In this document: one piece after another, positions 13,101 through 27,166 of the stretch
Layout of the letters: every line of letters begins with the position of its first letter
How positions within the stretch are numbered: the stretch's first letter is position 1
Assembly (NCBI GenBank): GCA_030544235.1
Contig: CM060466.1
Span: 19,610,575-19,674,574, forward strand
Direction: 5' to 3'
Source of the DNA: Lepturacanthus savala
Taxonomy: Eukaryota; Chordata; Actinopteri; Scombriformes; Trichiuridae
Length of the DNA: 64,000 nucleotides
Made by a program: the position numbers and the translations under genes
Notes under the pieces: generated by a model
Seen by the model: only the letters and a program-made list of their open reading frames with translations
Database searches by the model: none
What the model was told of the DNA's origin: nothing

Positions 13101-14974
13101 TAAAGCTGCACCGCTTGCATTGGTCATGAATCACTTACTGCTCTCCCACTCCACCACTTCGCCGTCAGAGTTGATTAAACCACCGATCTCTTCGTCCTGT
13201 ACCACCTCTTCCTCCTCTTCCCCCGCCTGCAGCCGGACCGTCAGATGGAGCGTTTGGTCCTCTAGGTTTGCAGACGCCATCTTGAGTCCATGTGACATGA
13301 GGGACTTATGTTCGGGAGAATCCTGAATAACAGATCACAGATTGAAAAGCCATTCATCCACCGTGCTTTTTTTGTACAAGTGTTTAGGGTGTTCACCCAC
13401 AAGTTGAGTCATATTTGAACAAATGTCTTATTTGCACAGTTACAAATATGCATAATTATATATTGTTTGTGGGGAATTAATAATATGCAAAATAAAAAAG
13501 GCATAAAATGGGCAAGAAATGGATAAAATGTTTGCCCTTGATTTGATTTTGAACAGAAAACTGTTGTAGACTAAAAAAAACAAGAGATAGGAGATATTTT
13601 TTATAAATATACTACTGTTTGCATAATGTTGCAAAACAGGAAAATATGTGAACATACTGTTTGATAAGGTGCTAATCTTTTGGTCTGATGTAGTTCTGCT
13701 TCTGTTGACAAAGATGTGCTTTGTTTTCCATCGAGATTCTGGTCTTGAGCATAACATTCCTCCCCTGCATGTGTCCTCTCGCAGACCTTCGTGTTCCTTT
13801 TGTGGCCGGGGGTCGTCTCAAACACTGGGCAGGAGAAGGGTTTCTCTCCTGCGTTATTGCACTGATGCACGGACACATGTCCCGTCCCCTTTCCAAGAGT
13901 ACATGAAGGCTTACATTTCTCATCCAAATCCAAAAGTGCGTGTGTCTGTTGCCCCTCTGTTGCAGAGGAGCTTTGCTTATAGTAAGCGGGACCACCAGAA
14001 TCCTCAGAGCATTTATCCACAGGACATGATCTCTGGTGTGTCTTTACTCCACATGAAAGGGAGCTGTCCTTCCCACATGCTTTGAAGTGGGAATGACGAG
14101 TGTCTGTGGAAGTCTCCTCGTTTTCTGCGTCTGAGCTGAAGCTCTCATCTGTATTTGAACGACACGAAAGGCAAAACAGAATCATGAGAAATCAAGACAG
14201 AGCGACTGTACCTCTCATCTAGTAAGGAGATGCAGGTATTTAAAATATGGATTTCATTTTCCACTCACGATTTTCACTCACAGTCCAGCCTTCCTCTTCC
14301 TCTTTGATGATTACTTGAATGTCGGGTGTCTCACAAGTGTATTCGGGGCTCGCCACTGCTTTTTTTGCCTGGCGACATGGTGAACTCTGGTCACCATAGT
14401 TTTCATTTAGACTCAGCGACAATGGATCATGGAGTTCAGGATCCTATTAGGAAACAAAGAAAATACAAACATACTCAGTGATTACCACAGCGGAATTCAC
14501 CGTGCATGAAGGGGGCGTGGCCTCAATCATGACAATGAGCGAATTTTAAATAATGTTGAACTATTGCATTAAACCTATTTGTTTTTCCAAGATTATACTA
14601 CAATATCACCCCAACTATATTTAAGTTCCTTTTTAAGGGCCAGCTCTGCTCCACTGGTCTGGAAACAGCTTATAATGACAAAAAAGGTAAAGCACCTACT
14701 GCTATACTGCAGGAACTACTGTGACATCCTGCAATCAGTCCTACTTTTAGGTATTTGATATCTTTGAAGGTAGACTCTGTGATAACAAAACCTTGTGTCA
14801 TAATATTATACAATTCAAGAACACCCCAAACTAAAGATTATAACGAAAACACCTCTGTAAATACTTTGGGTCATGTTACAAAGGTAATTTATTACAGAGT
14901 CTTTTCATCATAGCTATTTGTACCGAATAAACTGGCAAATCAACAAATATCCAGACCAGAAATAGACAAGTATT

Positions 14975-15072
<98 letters not shown>

Positions 15073-16040
15073 CTGTATACAACTTCTTTAACTGAATAAC
15101 AGCCTATTTAAATGTTTCAATAACACATGATTCTATTTTAATCTGCTATGCAAACTCAATCCTGCACCTTGGTGTAAAGTGTATATTGGATAGTTAGTTG
15201 GACTATGGTTAAAGATTGATTGCTGTACTTTACTTGCTGTTTGCTGCATTACAGTTAAATCATAGTCTTTACTTCAATTTCTATTCTCATATTTTATATA
15301 TTTAATCAACCCAGGGTTGTCTATTATTTAAGGATTTATTTATATATATATTTATAACGTTGGCCCCTGATTGTCCTATTTATTTATTTGGTATGGTTTA
15401 TTTGCTGGCTGTTACATCCATCTCTCTTTTTACTGGACAAAAACTCAGAATTTGTTATGTTCTCATTTGGCAAATGTAGCAAAGCTTGGTGCCAAATTGA
15501 CATATTTATGGGCGGCTGCCAGTTGACGGCAGGAGCAGCTGAGATCTGGTCACACAGCGATATTCTTAATAAAAGGAATAAGCTGCTGCCTTCTAGGAGA
15601 AAAAACAAAAACTTGTAGCCTTAACATCATCAGCACCACTATGTGCTTCCATCACACTTGTAAACAAAAGAAGCTCGGACTCGTACTGGTTGTCTCCAGC
15701 GGAGCAGGAGCAGCAAATCAATGATTGTCTATTAGTGAAAACAGATTAATAACAAAACGTCACCAGCTAACCAGCTAGCTGTGGGCTGATGTGACACTAT
15801 TAGCACTTAGTAGTTAAATGTCAAAGCGGACGCGGATCATCAATGTTTAAATGTTTGTGACTCCAGCTGTGACTCCAGCTGTGACTCACGTGTAACGGGG
15901 TTCACGTTACTTCTTGTTTCGCTACAAACCGAGTAAAGAGAGACAGTAAGGTTAGCTAACTAACTAAAGCTAAAACCACAGAAAAGCAGCTGCATGCTGA
16001 ACCCGAGTCGGAGCGAAGCTGTGCGGGTTACCTCGAACAT
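7111..16040 (-). CDS. Multi-exon C2H2 zinc-finger protein with acidic leader and basic/AT-hook-like linker (796 aa)
   Basis: Twelve exons join in one frame: 16040-16032 (ATG, three codons), 14443-14269, 14148-13658, 13322-13139, 12782-12730, 12036-11895, 11800-11708, 11507-11433, 10436-10350, 10036-9977, 9249-9007 and 7889-7111, totalling 2,391 nt. The N-terminal half is acidic ([29 protein letters not shown]). Exon 3 contains decayed finger sequence that keeps a GEKPFSC linker. Exons 7-10 are lysine/arginine-rich ([24 protein letters not shown]), suitable for nuclear import or DNA contact. Exon 11 has two C2H2 fingers and exon 12 seven more, ending in [12 protein letters not shown]. The role is probably sequence-specific DNA binding; I do not recognise an orthologue. 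The start is chosen because ATG-TTC-GAG ends exactly at a donor in the phase exon 2 needs. The acceptor of exon 6 is the weakest call. Confidence 0.85.
7979..8566. mobile_element. hAT-like non-autonomous DNA transposon, copy 1
   Basis: The ends are inverted repeats: left taggattgcaaaattcc with aaactttccatgggaa, right ttcccatggaaagtttctgg with ccctttgcaaccct. A second, oppositely oriented copy lies at 34,745-35,402. It sits in the last intron of the zinc-finger gene. The hAT assignment is an inference from the end sequence. Confidence 0.75.
10511..11400. mobile_element. Short DNA transposon interrupted by a solo LTR
   Basis: The terminal inverted repeat is cagggttcct at 10,511 and aggaaccctg ending 11,400, flanked by tattca and cattca. 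Its right-end sequence (read on the minus strand, gcagggttttaaaa) recurs at 32,918-33,000. The middle is occupied by the LTR-like insert at 10,845-11,333, leaving about 400 bp of the host element. Confidence 0.65.
10845..11333 (+). mobile_element. Probable solo LTR
   Basis: A 489-bp GC-richer block begins TGTGGCA and ends TGCCACA, the TG...CA inverted termini of retroviral-type LTRs. It contains a TATA-like cataaaaag near 10,979 and an aattaaac near the 3' end. No internal retroelement sequence is adjacent. The flanks (aaggt / agcgt) are not an exact target duplication. Confidence 0.6.
14636..14705. repeat. Fragment of the hAT-like element
   Basis: The words ctctgctccactggtctgg and gacaaaaaaggtaaagcacc match internal parts of the copies at 7,979-8,566 and 34,745-35,402. 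Confidence 0.55.
14977..15072. repeat. (TA)n-(CA)n microsatellite
   Basis: An uninterrupted TA tract followed by six CA units in intron 1 of the zinc-finger gene. Confidence 0.95.
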
Positions 16041-16240
16041 AGTGTGGTGTGTCCGCCGGACTGGAAGGGTGTCATAAGAAAAGCGGACAGCTGAACAGTA
16101 AATTCAGCTCAGATGCTGCGTTAGACGACAGCGACTGACTGATGTCAGCCACAGCTAACTGAGTTGCGCCACCATTTCTTCTTCGTGTGTTTGTTTTAGA
16201 AGGAGCGTCAGCGTCGTTATTGAAGATCACAGCGCTACGC
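15840..16240 (-). promoter_or_regulatory. Promoter and first exon region of the 12-exon zinc-finger gene
   Basis: CpG content rises sharply (gtccgccgga, gcgtcagcgtcg, cagcgctacgccg) around the start codon at 16,040. Two adjacent copies of gtgactccagct occur at 15,857-15,882. No TATA box is evident, which fits a CpG-type promoter. Confidence 0.6.
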
Positions 16241-16266
16241 CGCCCCCTAGAGGTCACAGCCTGTCC

Positions 16267-17030
16267 TACAAGTACAGTTTTTTTAAAACTTTATTGCAAA
16301 CTTGAAAAACTACAATAGAAAAAGACAAGTGGGGCAAAACCAAAACAATGAAACAATACACTGTATTAAATAAAATTATACAATCCAAATAATCATTATA
16401 AATGAAACAACTCTTGGGCTAAGTGAAATGAGTTTTTTAAGCAAAAGCAAAGCAGCTCACTTTTTTTGTTTGTCACTAATTTGAAGGAGTGTATATAAAA
16501 AATAAATTCTTTCATGAAGACAGTTAAATTCAGGAGGAATTTGGAGAACTTCGTTTTGTGGATGTGAAATTTCCCTATCAGAATCATGAGATTTACTATG
16601 AAATAAACAGATTTATTATTATTACACGCACATTTTGAAATAGTATCTTTGGGTCTTATTGTTATGCACTGTTTAGTTTTATCATAAACAAATTGTTCCA
16701 TGTTCCTCCAAAATACAGATGATGATGGGCAAATACAAAATAAATGCAAAATTGTTTCTGGCTCATCTCCACCTCCGTCAACTACAGGACAATGACAGGA
16801 ATCAGTACATTTACTCAAGTACTTAAGTACAAAGGCTAATGTCAAAAATGTCATTGGGTGTAACCCTATAAAATTGTTACCAGATAGATTAACTCTCTTA
16901 AAAGGGTTTAAAAAATGCAACAACTAGTTTTATATTCTAGATGTATTTAATATTCAAAATTGATCATTCTTTTTACATTACACCCTTTGACATTTTGTGT
17001 CAAAAAAAGTGATTTTTGTAAAAAAAAAAA
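16267..17030 (-). mobile_element. L1-type LINE ORF2 C-terminal fragment
   Basis: A minus-strand frame of 175 codons (16,923-16,396) contains CHCPVVDGGGDEPETILHLF followed by C.....FW, the cysteine/histidine zf-RVT-like region found downstream of reverse transcriptase in L1-like elements. The upstream catalytic part is absent. A related segment in opposite orientation lies at 43,500-43,800. This is a 5'-truncated dead copy. Confidence 0.7.
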
Positions 17031-17081
17031 TGGTACAAATAGACTTTTAAATGAATGAGAGACCTGATGAATGCTTTTAAA

Positions 17082-18445
<1,364 letters not shown>

Positions 18446-18535
<90 letters not shown>

Positions 18536-18618
18536 TTATTTACACAGGTACACACACAAAGACATAGACACACACAAATTGATACACTTACACACACACA
18601 CAAACACACACACACACA
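18446..18618. repeat. Compound CA/TA microsatellite
   Basis: A long pure CA tract, a short TA tract, then imperfect CA blocks, immediately upstream of the BFAR promoter region. Confidence 0.95.
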
Positions 18619-18639
18619 TCCAGTGTTTGACCAGTATTA

Positions 18640-18855
18640 CCAGCTGCGCCAGGACACGCGCACGCGCGTGCGGGTTTTTTTTTTACGGCAGCGCGGAGTC
18701 ATGGCGACAGAGACTCCAGCAGAGATCTGCTCCACTGTTCAGGTTTGATTAGGCTTTATCGGGTTTGATTGGGTTTAATTATATTTACCGGTTAATCACC
18801 GGACAGTGATGTCATCTCGCCGCTGGTCATCTGTCGGAGGACGTTCCTGAACGAG
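18640..18855 (+). promoter_or_regulatory. BFAR promoter and 5' untranslated exon
   Basis: A CpG patch (acacgcgcacgcgcgtgcgg) precedes a segment ending at a good donor (GAG|GTAAAG, exon end 18,855). An ATG at 18,700 opens only a short upstream frame ending in TGA at about 18,746. It is out of register with the RING exon, so it reads as a uORF. The transcription start is not determined. Confidence 0.55.
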
Positions 18856-19247
18856 GTAAAGCTGGTTATTTACTGAGTGACGCTGACTTAGCTAAGGTAA
18901 CTCTGTGTTAGCCGTCCTTTGACAGCTAACCAATGATAACATGCCAGTCTTAAAGACAACCCCGGTAACATTAGAGACAGGCTCCTCTACTATTCAAAAA
19001 CCATCGTTTCTGCCTCGTAAAAGAGTATTTAATGTTGCTGATAACTAGCTAGTTCCGTTAGGTACCGACTAGCTAGCTCAAAGATAAACAGCTTCAGACC
19101 AGGATGTGATTATATCTCGTTACCTTCCAAAAGAACCATTTCACATGTTAGTGAAACTAACAGGACTAGTTTCACTTTGGCTCATCGTCTTAAGTTACCT
19201 TGTTGTTCAATGCAGTAACGATCACAGATCATTTAAAAAATGTCTGA

Positions 19248-20130
19248 TGGTACATTATAATATGTATTAATACATTCATGGGTACAGTATAATATGCATT
19301 AAAACATCTATGGGTACAGTATAATATGTATTAAAACATTTTTGGTACAATATAATATGTATTAAAACATATATGGTACAATATAATATGTATTAATACA
19401 TTCATGAGTACAGTATAATATGTATTAAAACATCTATGGGTTCACTGTAATATGTATTAATACATCTATGGGTACAGTATAATATGTAATAATAGATCTA
19501 TGGGTACAGTATGATATGTATTAAAACATTTATGGTACAATATAATATGTATTAAAACATATATGGTGCAATATAATATGTATTAATACATTCATGGGTA
19601 CAGTATAATATGTATTAATACATCTATGGTACAGTATAATATGTATTAATACATATATCGGTACAGTATAATATGTATTAATACATATATCGGTACAGTA
19701 TAATATGTATTAATACATTCATGGGTACAGTATAATATGTATTAATACATCTATGGTACAGTATAATATGTATTAATACATATATCGGTACAGTATAATA
19801 TGTATTAATACATCTATGGTACAGTATAATATGTATTAATACATATATCGGTACAGTATAATATGTATTAATACATCTATGGTACAGTATAATATGTATT
19901 AATACATATATCGGTACAGTATAATATGTATTAATACATTCATGGGTACAGTATAATATGTCTTATTACATCTATGGGTATAGTATAATGAGTATTAATG
20001 AATCTATGGGTAGAGTACAATATGTATTTATACATCTACGGTTACAGTACAATATGTTTCAACACAGCTACAGTATATTGTGTATTTTCCATCTACAAGT
20101 ACAGTATAATATGTATTAATACATCTACAA
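19248..20130. repeat. AT-rich 32-bp minisatellite
   Basis: About 27 tandem copies of a 32-33 bp unit containing gtacagtataatatgtatt and the palindrome gtattaatac. Between about 19,620 and 19,930 two unit variants (ctatggtacag and atatcggtacag) alternate, giving a 64-bp higher-order period. It lies in BFAR intron 1. Confidence 0.9.
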
Positions 20131-20547
20131 CTACGGGTGTGGTACACTATGTATTAAAAAACTCTTCTCTACATGGCATCAGTGTTTTTCTGGCTAATGG
20201 ATCTTAAAATGCTATTTCACTCCTAAACTGCTGCCAGCACAATGTCCCTCAATCAGATACTGACTGTTATTGTCATATGCCACTGGAACATGTCATATGT
20301 GTTATTTTCATGTGCTTCATGTGCATAGTGGAATCTGTTTTACTTGAAATAGAGAAAAAAATTAACTCATGATCTTGATAACCGCAATAAAAAAATAGCC
20401 TTTTTCTTGGTACAAAACTTATTTTGGACGAAACTTATTATTGTTTTTTTAATAGCCAGTTTTCTCAGAATCCTTTAGAGAAGTTATGCACATTTTCCCT
20501 CATTTGGTCTTCCTTGTAACTGCGTGTCCTTCTTTCCAGGCTTGGAT

Positions 20548-22929
20548 ATGCTGCACCAGATGGAAGGAGAATTATCAGCTGACACTCTGGAGGCATTAAT
20601 GGAAGACGTTTCCCAGCCGAAGCCTTCCACCACCAACATCTCGGAGCAGGAATTCTCGTGCCACTGCTGCTACGACATCCTGGTGAACCCCACCACTCTG
20701 ACTTGTGGCCATAACTTCTGTCGCCACTGTCTCGCCCTGTGGTGGGAATCTTCTCACAAGAATGAGTGCCCCGAGTGTCGGGAGAAGTGGGAAGGCTTTC
20801 CTAAAATCAACATTCTGCTGAGGTATGCCTTTCACAGCTAGACCATATCAGTGGCTGAATGTTTGATTTCTGACCACACGCTTTCTCTCATGTGCAGTAG
20901 AGAACAGAAACCTACTGAACACAATGCTGACAGTGTCAGAAATGGCAAAACTTAAAATCTCACAATGCGACAGTTGCTATGATCCACATTTAAATGACAG
21001 CCAGAATCAGAATATGACATGAAGTGATGCAGAATACACCTTTTGGACATATATTCACTTCAAACTGTCTTAGCAAAATCAACATTTTTTGACTTCAGTG
21101 TTAACAGTGGTCCAGATGGATTGCGCAATTTGATGACGTGTTTGTTTACGTCTGTTTTGCTTTTTCTATTTACAGAGTAGAGCTAAGATGCATGAGGCAT
21201 TCTGTCCATATCTGACTTACCTAAAAATTGACGTCTGACAGTCTGACAGAGATTGTGACTGGTCTGTGGCGCCATCATGCACAGTATGACATGTAATGGA
21301 CTTTTAAGGTTGTTGTGTGTAAATGCTTTTATTAAGAAGCCTGGCATATAAACACCAAGGAAACACAGATTATCAGATTAGATTGTGGTGGCTTCCGTAA
21401 TACACAGAGACTATTGAGATATAAAGTATATTTACATGAACATAAAGCTGCTTTGTGCTTTATCCTGCTTTTGATCATATTCAGGATACAATGTTTGCAT
21501 GGAGCAGAGAAAATCTGATTATTGATATTGCTGCATATATGATTTTAATATTATGCAGTTATCATTATCTGTAGTAACTGTCTTTTGTTCACTGGTCAGA
21601 AATTTTGGGTTAGAAACAACACAAAACCTAATGCAGGTAGTGATCAAGGGTAGAAATGACCATGTTTATTTATTTACTTGACAGCAACAACACTTATTAA
21701 TCAACAGAAAAGAATTGTAACTGAGTCAGAGTTGTCCTGAAATGCTCATTTTCCTCTGATGTGCTTTGTCAGACATTAAAATGGCTTGCGGGCATCTTAT
21801 TGCCTACTGCTACCTCAGTCGTGACACAAACATTTTAATTTCCTCATATTGATTTCCTGTTTTATCGAAAAAAAGTATAAGCTGCAGCCATTAGATGCAA
21901 GAACCATATAGAAGTATAAATCAGCATGCAGCTGAGGAGTTGGAAATGTCTGCACTTGTCTTGTTACCAACATAAAGTTTTTATAACAATGCATAAAGTA
22001 CACAGTGTTTTAGTCTGAAAGGGAGATAATGATAAATAAACTGATAACAATCTTCTTACTTGCACAAATAAGGTCTAAGTTACATCAAGGAGTTTTGATT
22101 AAATCGTTTCACCCTCAGACTGATTGAAGATTCGTACAAGCAGGTCAAAATAAACCTCAGATTCAAACCATCCTTTTTGCTTCCTTTTCTTTGTCTACTT
22201 TCTCTTCCATCTTCTAATTCCACATGTTTTTTCTTTCCAGAGATGCAACTGACAAGCTGTTTAGTGAGGTTGTGCAGCGGAGGAGAGCAGAGATCCAGGA
22301 TAATCCCAAAATCTCCCGGAGTTTACTGGCATTCCAGAGGTACTCTAATCTGTGGTCCAAGACGTTTTGGTGTAAAGTTTTGCTCTTGAATGTGAATCTT
22401 CCTGGTGTCTGGTCTGTTTTCACTTGGATTTATGATCTGAAGCAAAGGAAATGCTTTTAATAAACTTCCACATGTTTTTAGGTATGGTGACAATTTGGGA
22501 AGATCCAGGACAAACCAGCACAAAGGAGCAGGCTTCTTCTTCTCTGGAGTCCTTACTGCACTGTCATGTGTAGCTGTAAGTGTACAACAGCATTTCTCCC
22601 GTTTCCTGTTTTACAGTAAACGTCAGAAATACTACGCGTTTGTTCTGATGCTTATTTTCAGTATTGATTTTTTTGGACCATTCTTAGTTTGCAATAGTGT
22701 AGACGCATTAGATTAATTAAAGATAATTTGTTGTTGTTGTTCCCACCCCTTATAATTCCCAAAACTACCAAATGTGCCTTTAGCATTTAGAAATAACAGG
22801 ATTTCAGAGCAGTTACAGCAGTGAATGAAGAGGTTGGCAGTTCATATCACGTTCACAGACCATGTTTATTTTGTCCATGTGGCACTTGGGAGCAACGTCA
22901 CTGTGTGTTTTGCCACGCGGCTGTGTATT

Positions 22930-22961
<32 letters not shown>

Positions 22962-25900
22962 CACGTGCGTGTGTGCATGTGTTTGGCTGGAAGCATGCAT
23001 ATCAATTACAGCATGGTCCCATTCATGGATGAAAATCATTATTGAATCAGGTCATTTCAGACTCGTTTTGGACATGTTTTTGTGAGTTATTGTGTTAAAC
23101 TCATCCATTTATTTTGGACTTAGTGTTTTGTTTTTTTTTCATCCCCATTTTGTGTAATGAAACTACTGATACAACACAGTGGTTGGCTGTGCACACGTTA
23201 AATGAATGCTCATTATAGTGCAAAAGTGAATGAGTAATATACTGATAATAATGTGATAAAGATTCAATTCAAATCATTGTCAAGTCAAACCAACAGTTAG
23301 GAGAAAACTTCTGTTTCCTGTTTTCTTCCATCAGTAATGTGTGTTGCTGCAGGCTGAAGTTCAAACAGATACAGTGATTCAAGAGGCTGATTTCTGCAAA
23401 ACACAGCAAGCGGATGTAGGCTAAACCACAGCTGTCAACCACAACTGTGTGGAAGGGTGTATGAGGAGTTCCAGCTACCGTGCAAACCTATTAAAACATT
23501 GATCCTAATCATCTTATCTGTATCCAGATATCTAAACCATTCTGGTGAAGGGAAAATAAGGGTTGACTGTAGCTGTGTGTTCCTGCCTGTGTGTTTCCAG
23601 GTGATGGTTCTGGTGTATCACTGGAGCAGCGGAGTGGTGGAGCAGCACGACTTGTTGATCAGTAAACCCGTGTCTCGCTGGACGCCGGAGGAAGTCGTGT
23701 CCTGGCTGGAACATTTGGGGCCCTGGGCTCAACTCTACAGAGAGCCCTTCCTGCAGGAGAACGTCAACGGAAGGTATTAGAAATATTAGAAAAACTGATT
23801 TTAGGACAAATTAATTTTATTTTCCCCATGTAGACATATTTCAGCCTACGCATGTTAATTTTTTTTTTGATGAAGCATTTGTCATAATTTTATTCCATGA
23901 CTAAATTGTAATTAATAAAACAAAAAGAATATATTATAACTATGCCTAAAACAAGATTAGAGACTCATATGCGGCTTTAACTAAATATTTTTTTAATGTA
24001 AGCTACTAAAACTATGACTTAATTAAACATTCTTGTCAAAATTAAAACTATAAGGACATATGATTGTATCAAACCTTTTTCTTGCTATCTTTAGGTATCC
24101 ATTTTTAAAAGTATGGTAAATCCATAACATTTTCCTCCTAGCTGACTAAGCACAGTCCTTCAGCAAAATCTACAGTATTATGAACCTTTAGAAAAATATG
24201 AGTAAAATCAACAAGTGTGTTTCACTGATTCATCTTGACTACAACAATACAAAAACACGAAAGTGTGACTTTAACTACGCTAGTTGCAATAAGTTAGGGA
24301 TATTGTGAGAGATTAAGTGGATTTAATGCATTTTTGGTGTTTCTTCTCATTCATTATTAGTAATATCAAAAGGAACTTAAACCCATTTCAATAAAATTAA
24401 GACCACTAGGAAAAACACTCATGTAAATAACAATACCCCTAACTTATTGTGAATATTGTAAATGTAACTTTCATGTAAATCCATGTCAAAATGAGGATTG
24501 CATTCTACACCATAGAACTAAGTGTGTGATTATGTTATAATGTGATCTTTACCCTCTACAGCACTTTATTCTCTATTTATGTGTTATTTTTACACTTGCA
24601 CAGACAAGTTTATGGCTCATTGGATCATGCCATATGGTGCTGATTTCTTTGCTTCAGGTTACTGTTGATGCTGGGAGATGAGGAGTTGCTGAAGCCTCCT
24701 TACAGCATCGAAAATCAGGCTCACAGACGAGCTGTTGTAGCTGAACTGGACAGAGTCAAAGTCCTGGGAGTCAAACCTCCACAGAACCTCTGGGAATACA
24801 AAGTAAGTACTAGCAAGTAGCAAAATATTGGTGTTTTATCATAGTTTCATATACAGGAAATGCTGCATAATTGATGTTTCAAAGTCTCTAATCACTATGT
24901 TACGTTACTTATATGTATGATCAAGTTGCTGTCTTCTAACTTGACAAACTTTATTTTCCTCATTCTGTGCCAGGCGGCTAACGCAGGGAAGTCTCTGTTC
25001 TTGCTGTACGCTCTGAAGCGTTCTCCTCGCCTCACACTCTTCTACTTGTATTTATTCGACTACTCTGAAACCTTCCTGCCCTTCCTGCACACCTGCTGTC
25101 CAGCCATCACACATGTGGACCAGTCTGTGGAGAGCAGCTTCCTCAACACACAGGTAACTTAGTACAGAACTAAACAAGCCATCATATTAAAAGCCCAGCA
25201 GTACAGTTTAGTTGAATCTGGTATATTGGGTTAAAAATTGATTAAATTAATTCATATTTCCATATACAGCTCTGGGAAAAAAAATAGACCACTGCATTTT
25301 TTCTGATTTTACTACTTATAGGTATATGTGTAACATTTCCCCCAAATTAAAAAAAATATATTATTGTTTAGATTATTGTTTATTTGCAGAAAAGTAGAAA
25401 AAGAAGAAGAGTTCAGAAATCAATATCTGGTGCAATAATCCTTATTTTTAATCGTAGCTTTAATGCGTCTTGGCATGCTCTCCACAAGTCTTTACCATTG
25501 TTCTTGGGTGACTTTATTGCACTCCCGGTGCCTCTTTAAGCAGAATGAGGTGTGCATGTGTTGGAATTCAACAGAAATGACTGGAATACATGTAGAGATG
25601 CTGATTTTAGAAAAAAAAATCCAGTGGTCTCTTATTTTTTCTAGAGCTGTATGTCATAACTTAATAGTAATTTTACCAGAACAGTATTCACTAACTTTAA
25701 CACTGTGGTGTAGACAGTCCTCTTGGGTTCAGCCTAAAATTTAGGTTTTTATGCAACTAGAGATATTTCAATAGTTTAAAGTACGATGTACTTGTAAAAT
25801 GATTTATTCTATAATACCTCTGTCTTCTCTGATATTCATGTGTTTATTAGATGGAGCCCAGCTGGCAACAGTGGGGAGAGTTTCTGGTCAAATACTTGCT

Positions 25901-27166
25901 GCTGCCATACCAGCTGATTGCAGAGTTTGCCTGGGACTGGCTGGGCGTCCACTACTGGACATCACGCTTCATTATTGTCAATGCCATGCTACTGTCTGTG
26001 CTGGAAGGCTGCACCCTGTGGAGACTCTGGACAAGAGCCAGGATCAGGTATATATAGTAGAATGCATTTAAATGTTTATCTGAAGCTTGTATGAAGCTTC
26101 AGCAGATTGAGTTACTCATATCAGGTGGATGCTGTATCTGCCACATTCATACTTCTGGCATCAAATTCCCTCCTTGTAATTTCCTCAGAAAATTATCCCT
26201 TGTTGACCTTTAGTGGAGGTATTATAACTAGGGGTAGGACTTGATAATAATCTTATTACAGGTTTTGTAATTAATTAATTGCAATTAATCACATGACAAT
26301 ATTTGCCTCAGAAGCAAGATTTATTTTCTGTAAATTAATTTTAGTCACTTTCTGTAGCACATTTTTAAACCCCTATCTTCTACATGGGGTTTGGTCTACA
26401 ATCCAGTGTTTTCCATGTTGACTAATTAACAGCTGGGCCCCCTTTAAACGTTGGGTGCAGGTGTATATTTTGATAATTGTGGTCAGCTTTAGCGCCTTAG
26501 TCGTGATGCATCATCATTGTGCTCAAATAACTTTTAAGAACACCCTCAGAAATTCAGCATTGTAGTAGCAGCTGTGTGCTTCAATAATTGTCATACCATA
26601 ACAAGGTGACACACGTTCTGCATTGTTTGGCATGCAAACTACGTTAAAATGTGTTTATATTTAGTTAGTTTCTTTCTATTTAATCGTAATTAACATGTTA
26701 ATGTTCCGCCATTGTTATAACAAAGACAGAGTCTCCAGAACTACTTCATCTAACTCCTGATCACTTCATATTAGCTTCATCATTCAATCTTTAAATACAC
26801 TTTTTTCATAGATGGAGGCTTGTGGATTTTGTCCACCTTCATCTTACAGCAAGAAAAAACCTTTTGTGATATTTGTTTGGGCACCTGACTATTGTTTTAA
26901 GACAGACTTGGTGAAAGTGTGAACCTGGGACTTATTCACTAATACGCTATCTTGTGTCTTCCACTTTCCTCAGGGCAATGCCGCGTAAGATGTGGAACCA
27001 CTTGTGGAAGATGTTATCTCAGGGGTTTGCCTTCGCCCTCCTGTGGCCTTTCGTCCCTCAGTTTGTGTGCAACTGCCTCTTCTACTGGGCTCTCTACTTC
27101 AGTCCCATCATTAACATCGACCTGGTGGTGCAGCAGCTGATGCATCCAGAAACTCAGGCACTGTGA
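20548..27166 (+). CDS. bfar: Bifunctional apoptosis regulator, RING-SAM E3 ubiquitin ligase (451 aa)
   Basis: Coding exons: 20548-20822, 22241-22339, 22482-22575, 23601-23773, 24658-24802, 24974-25153, 25851-26047 and 26974-27166. They total 1,356 nt in one frame, almost exactly the length of human BFAR (450 aa). A C3HC4 RING finger sits near residues 38-78 (CHCCYDILVNPTTLTCGHNF ... CPECREKW). A membrane segment follows at about 138-161 (FFFSGVLTALSCVA). A SAM domain spans about 175-245 (WTPEEVVSWLEHLGPWAQLY). The C-terminal half is hydrophobic, with several membrane helices. In mammals BFAR is an ER-membrane ubiquitin ligase that restrains apoptosis and binds caspase-8 and BCL2-family proteins. 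The start is the first ATG in the RING exon, because the upstream ATG is out of frame. Confidence 0.96.
22936..22962. repeat. (GT)n microsatellite
   Basis: A short GT tract in a BFAR intron. Confidence 0.85.
24287..24450. mobile_element. Small MITE, family A copy 1
   Basis: About 164 bp with inverted ends: caataagttagggatattg at the left, caatacccctaacttattg at the right. The same element lies at 51,604-51,793 in the mesothelin-family gene. Confidence 0.75.
25266..25651. mobile_element. Tc1/mariner-like MITE, family B copy 1
   Basis: The left end (acagctctgggaaaaaaaat ... gaccactg) is the inverse of the right end (cagtggtctcttatttttt ... agagctgt), flanked by TA dinucleotides. A longer copy is at 54,328-54,842. 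The superfamily is inferred from the TA flanks. Confidence 0.7.

Noticed and set aside
18700..18746. ATG at 18,700 as the BFAR start
   Set aside because: Its frame ends in TGA before the 18,855 donor and does not match the phase of the RING exon. It is better read as a uORF.
19248..20130. CRISPR-like array of 32-bp repeats
   Set aside because: The copies are directly adjacent with no unique spacers, in an intron of an animal gene. This is a minisatellite.
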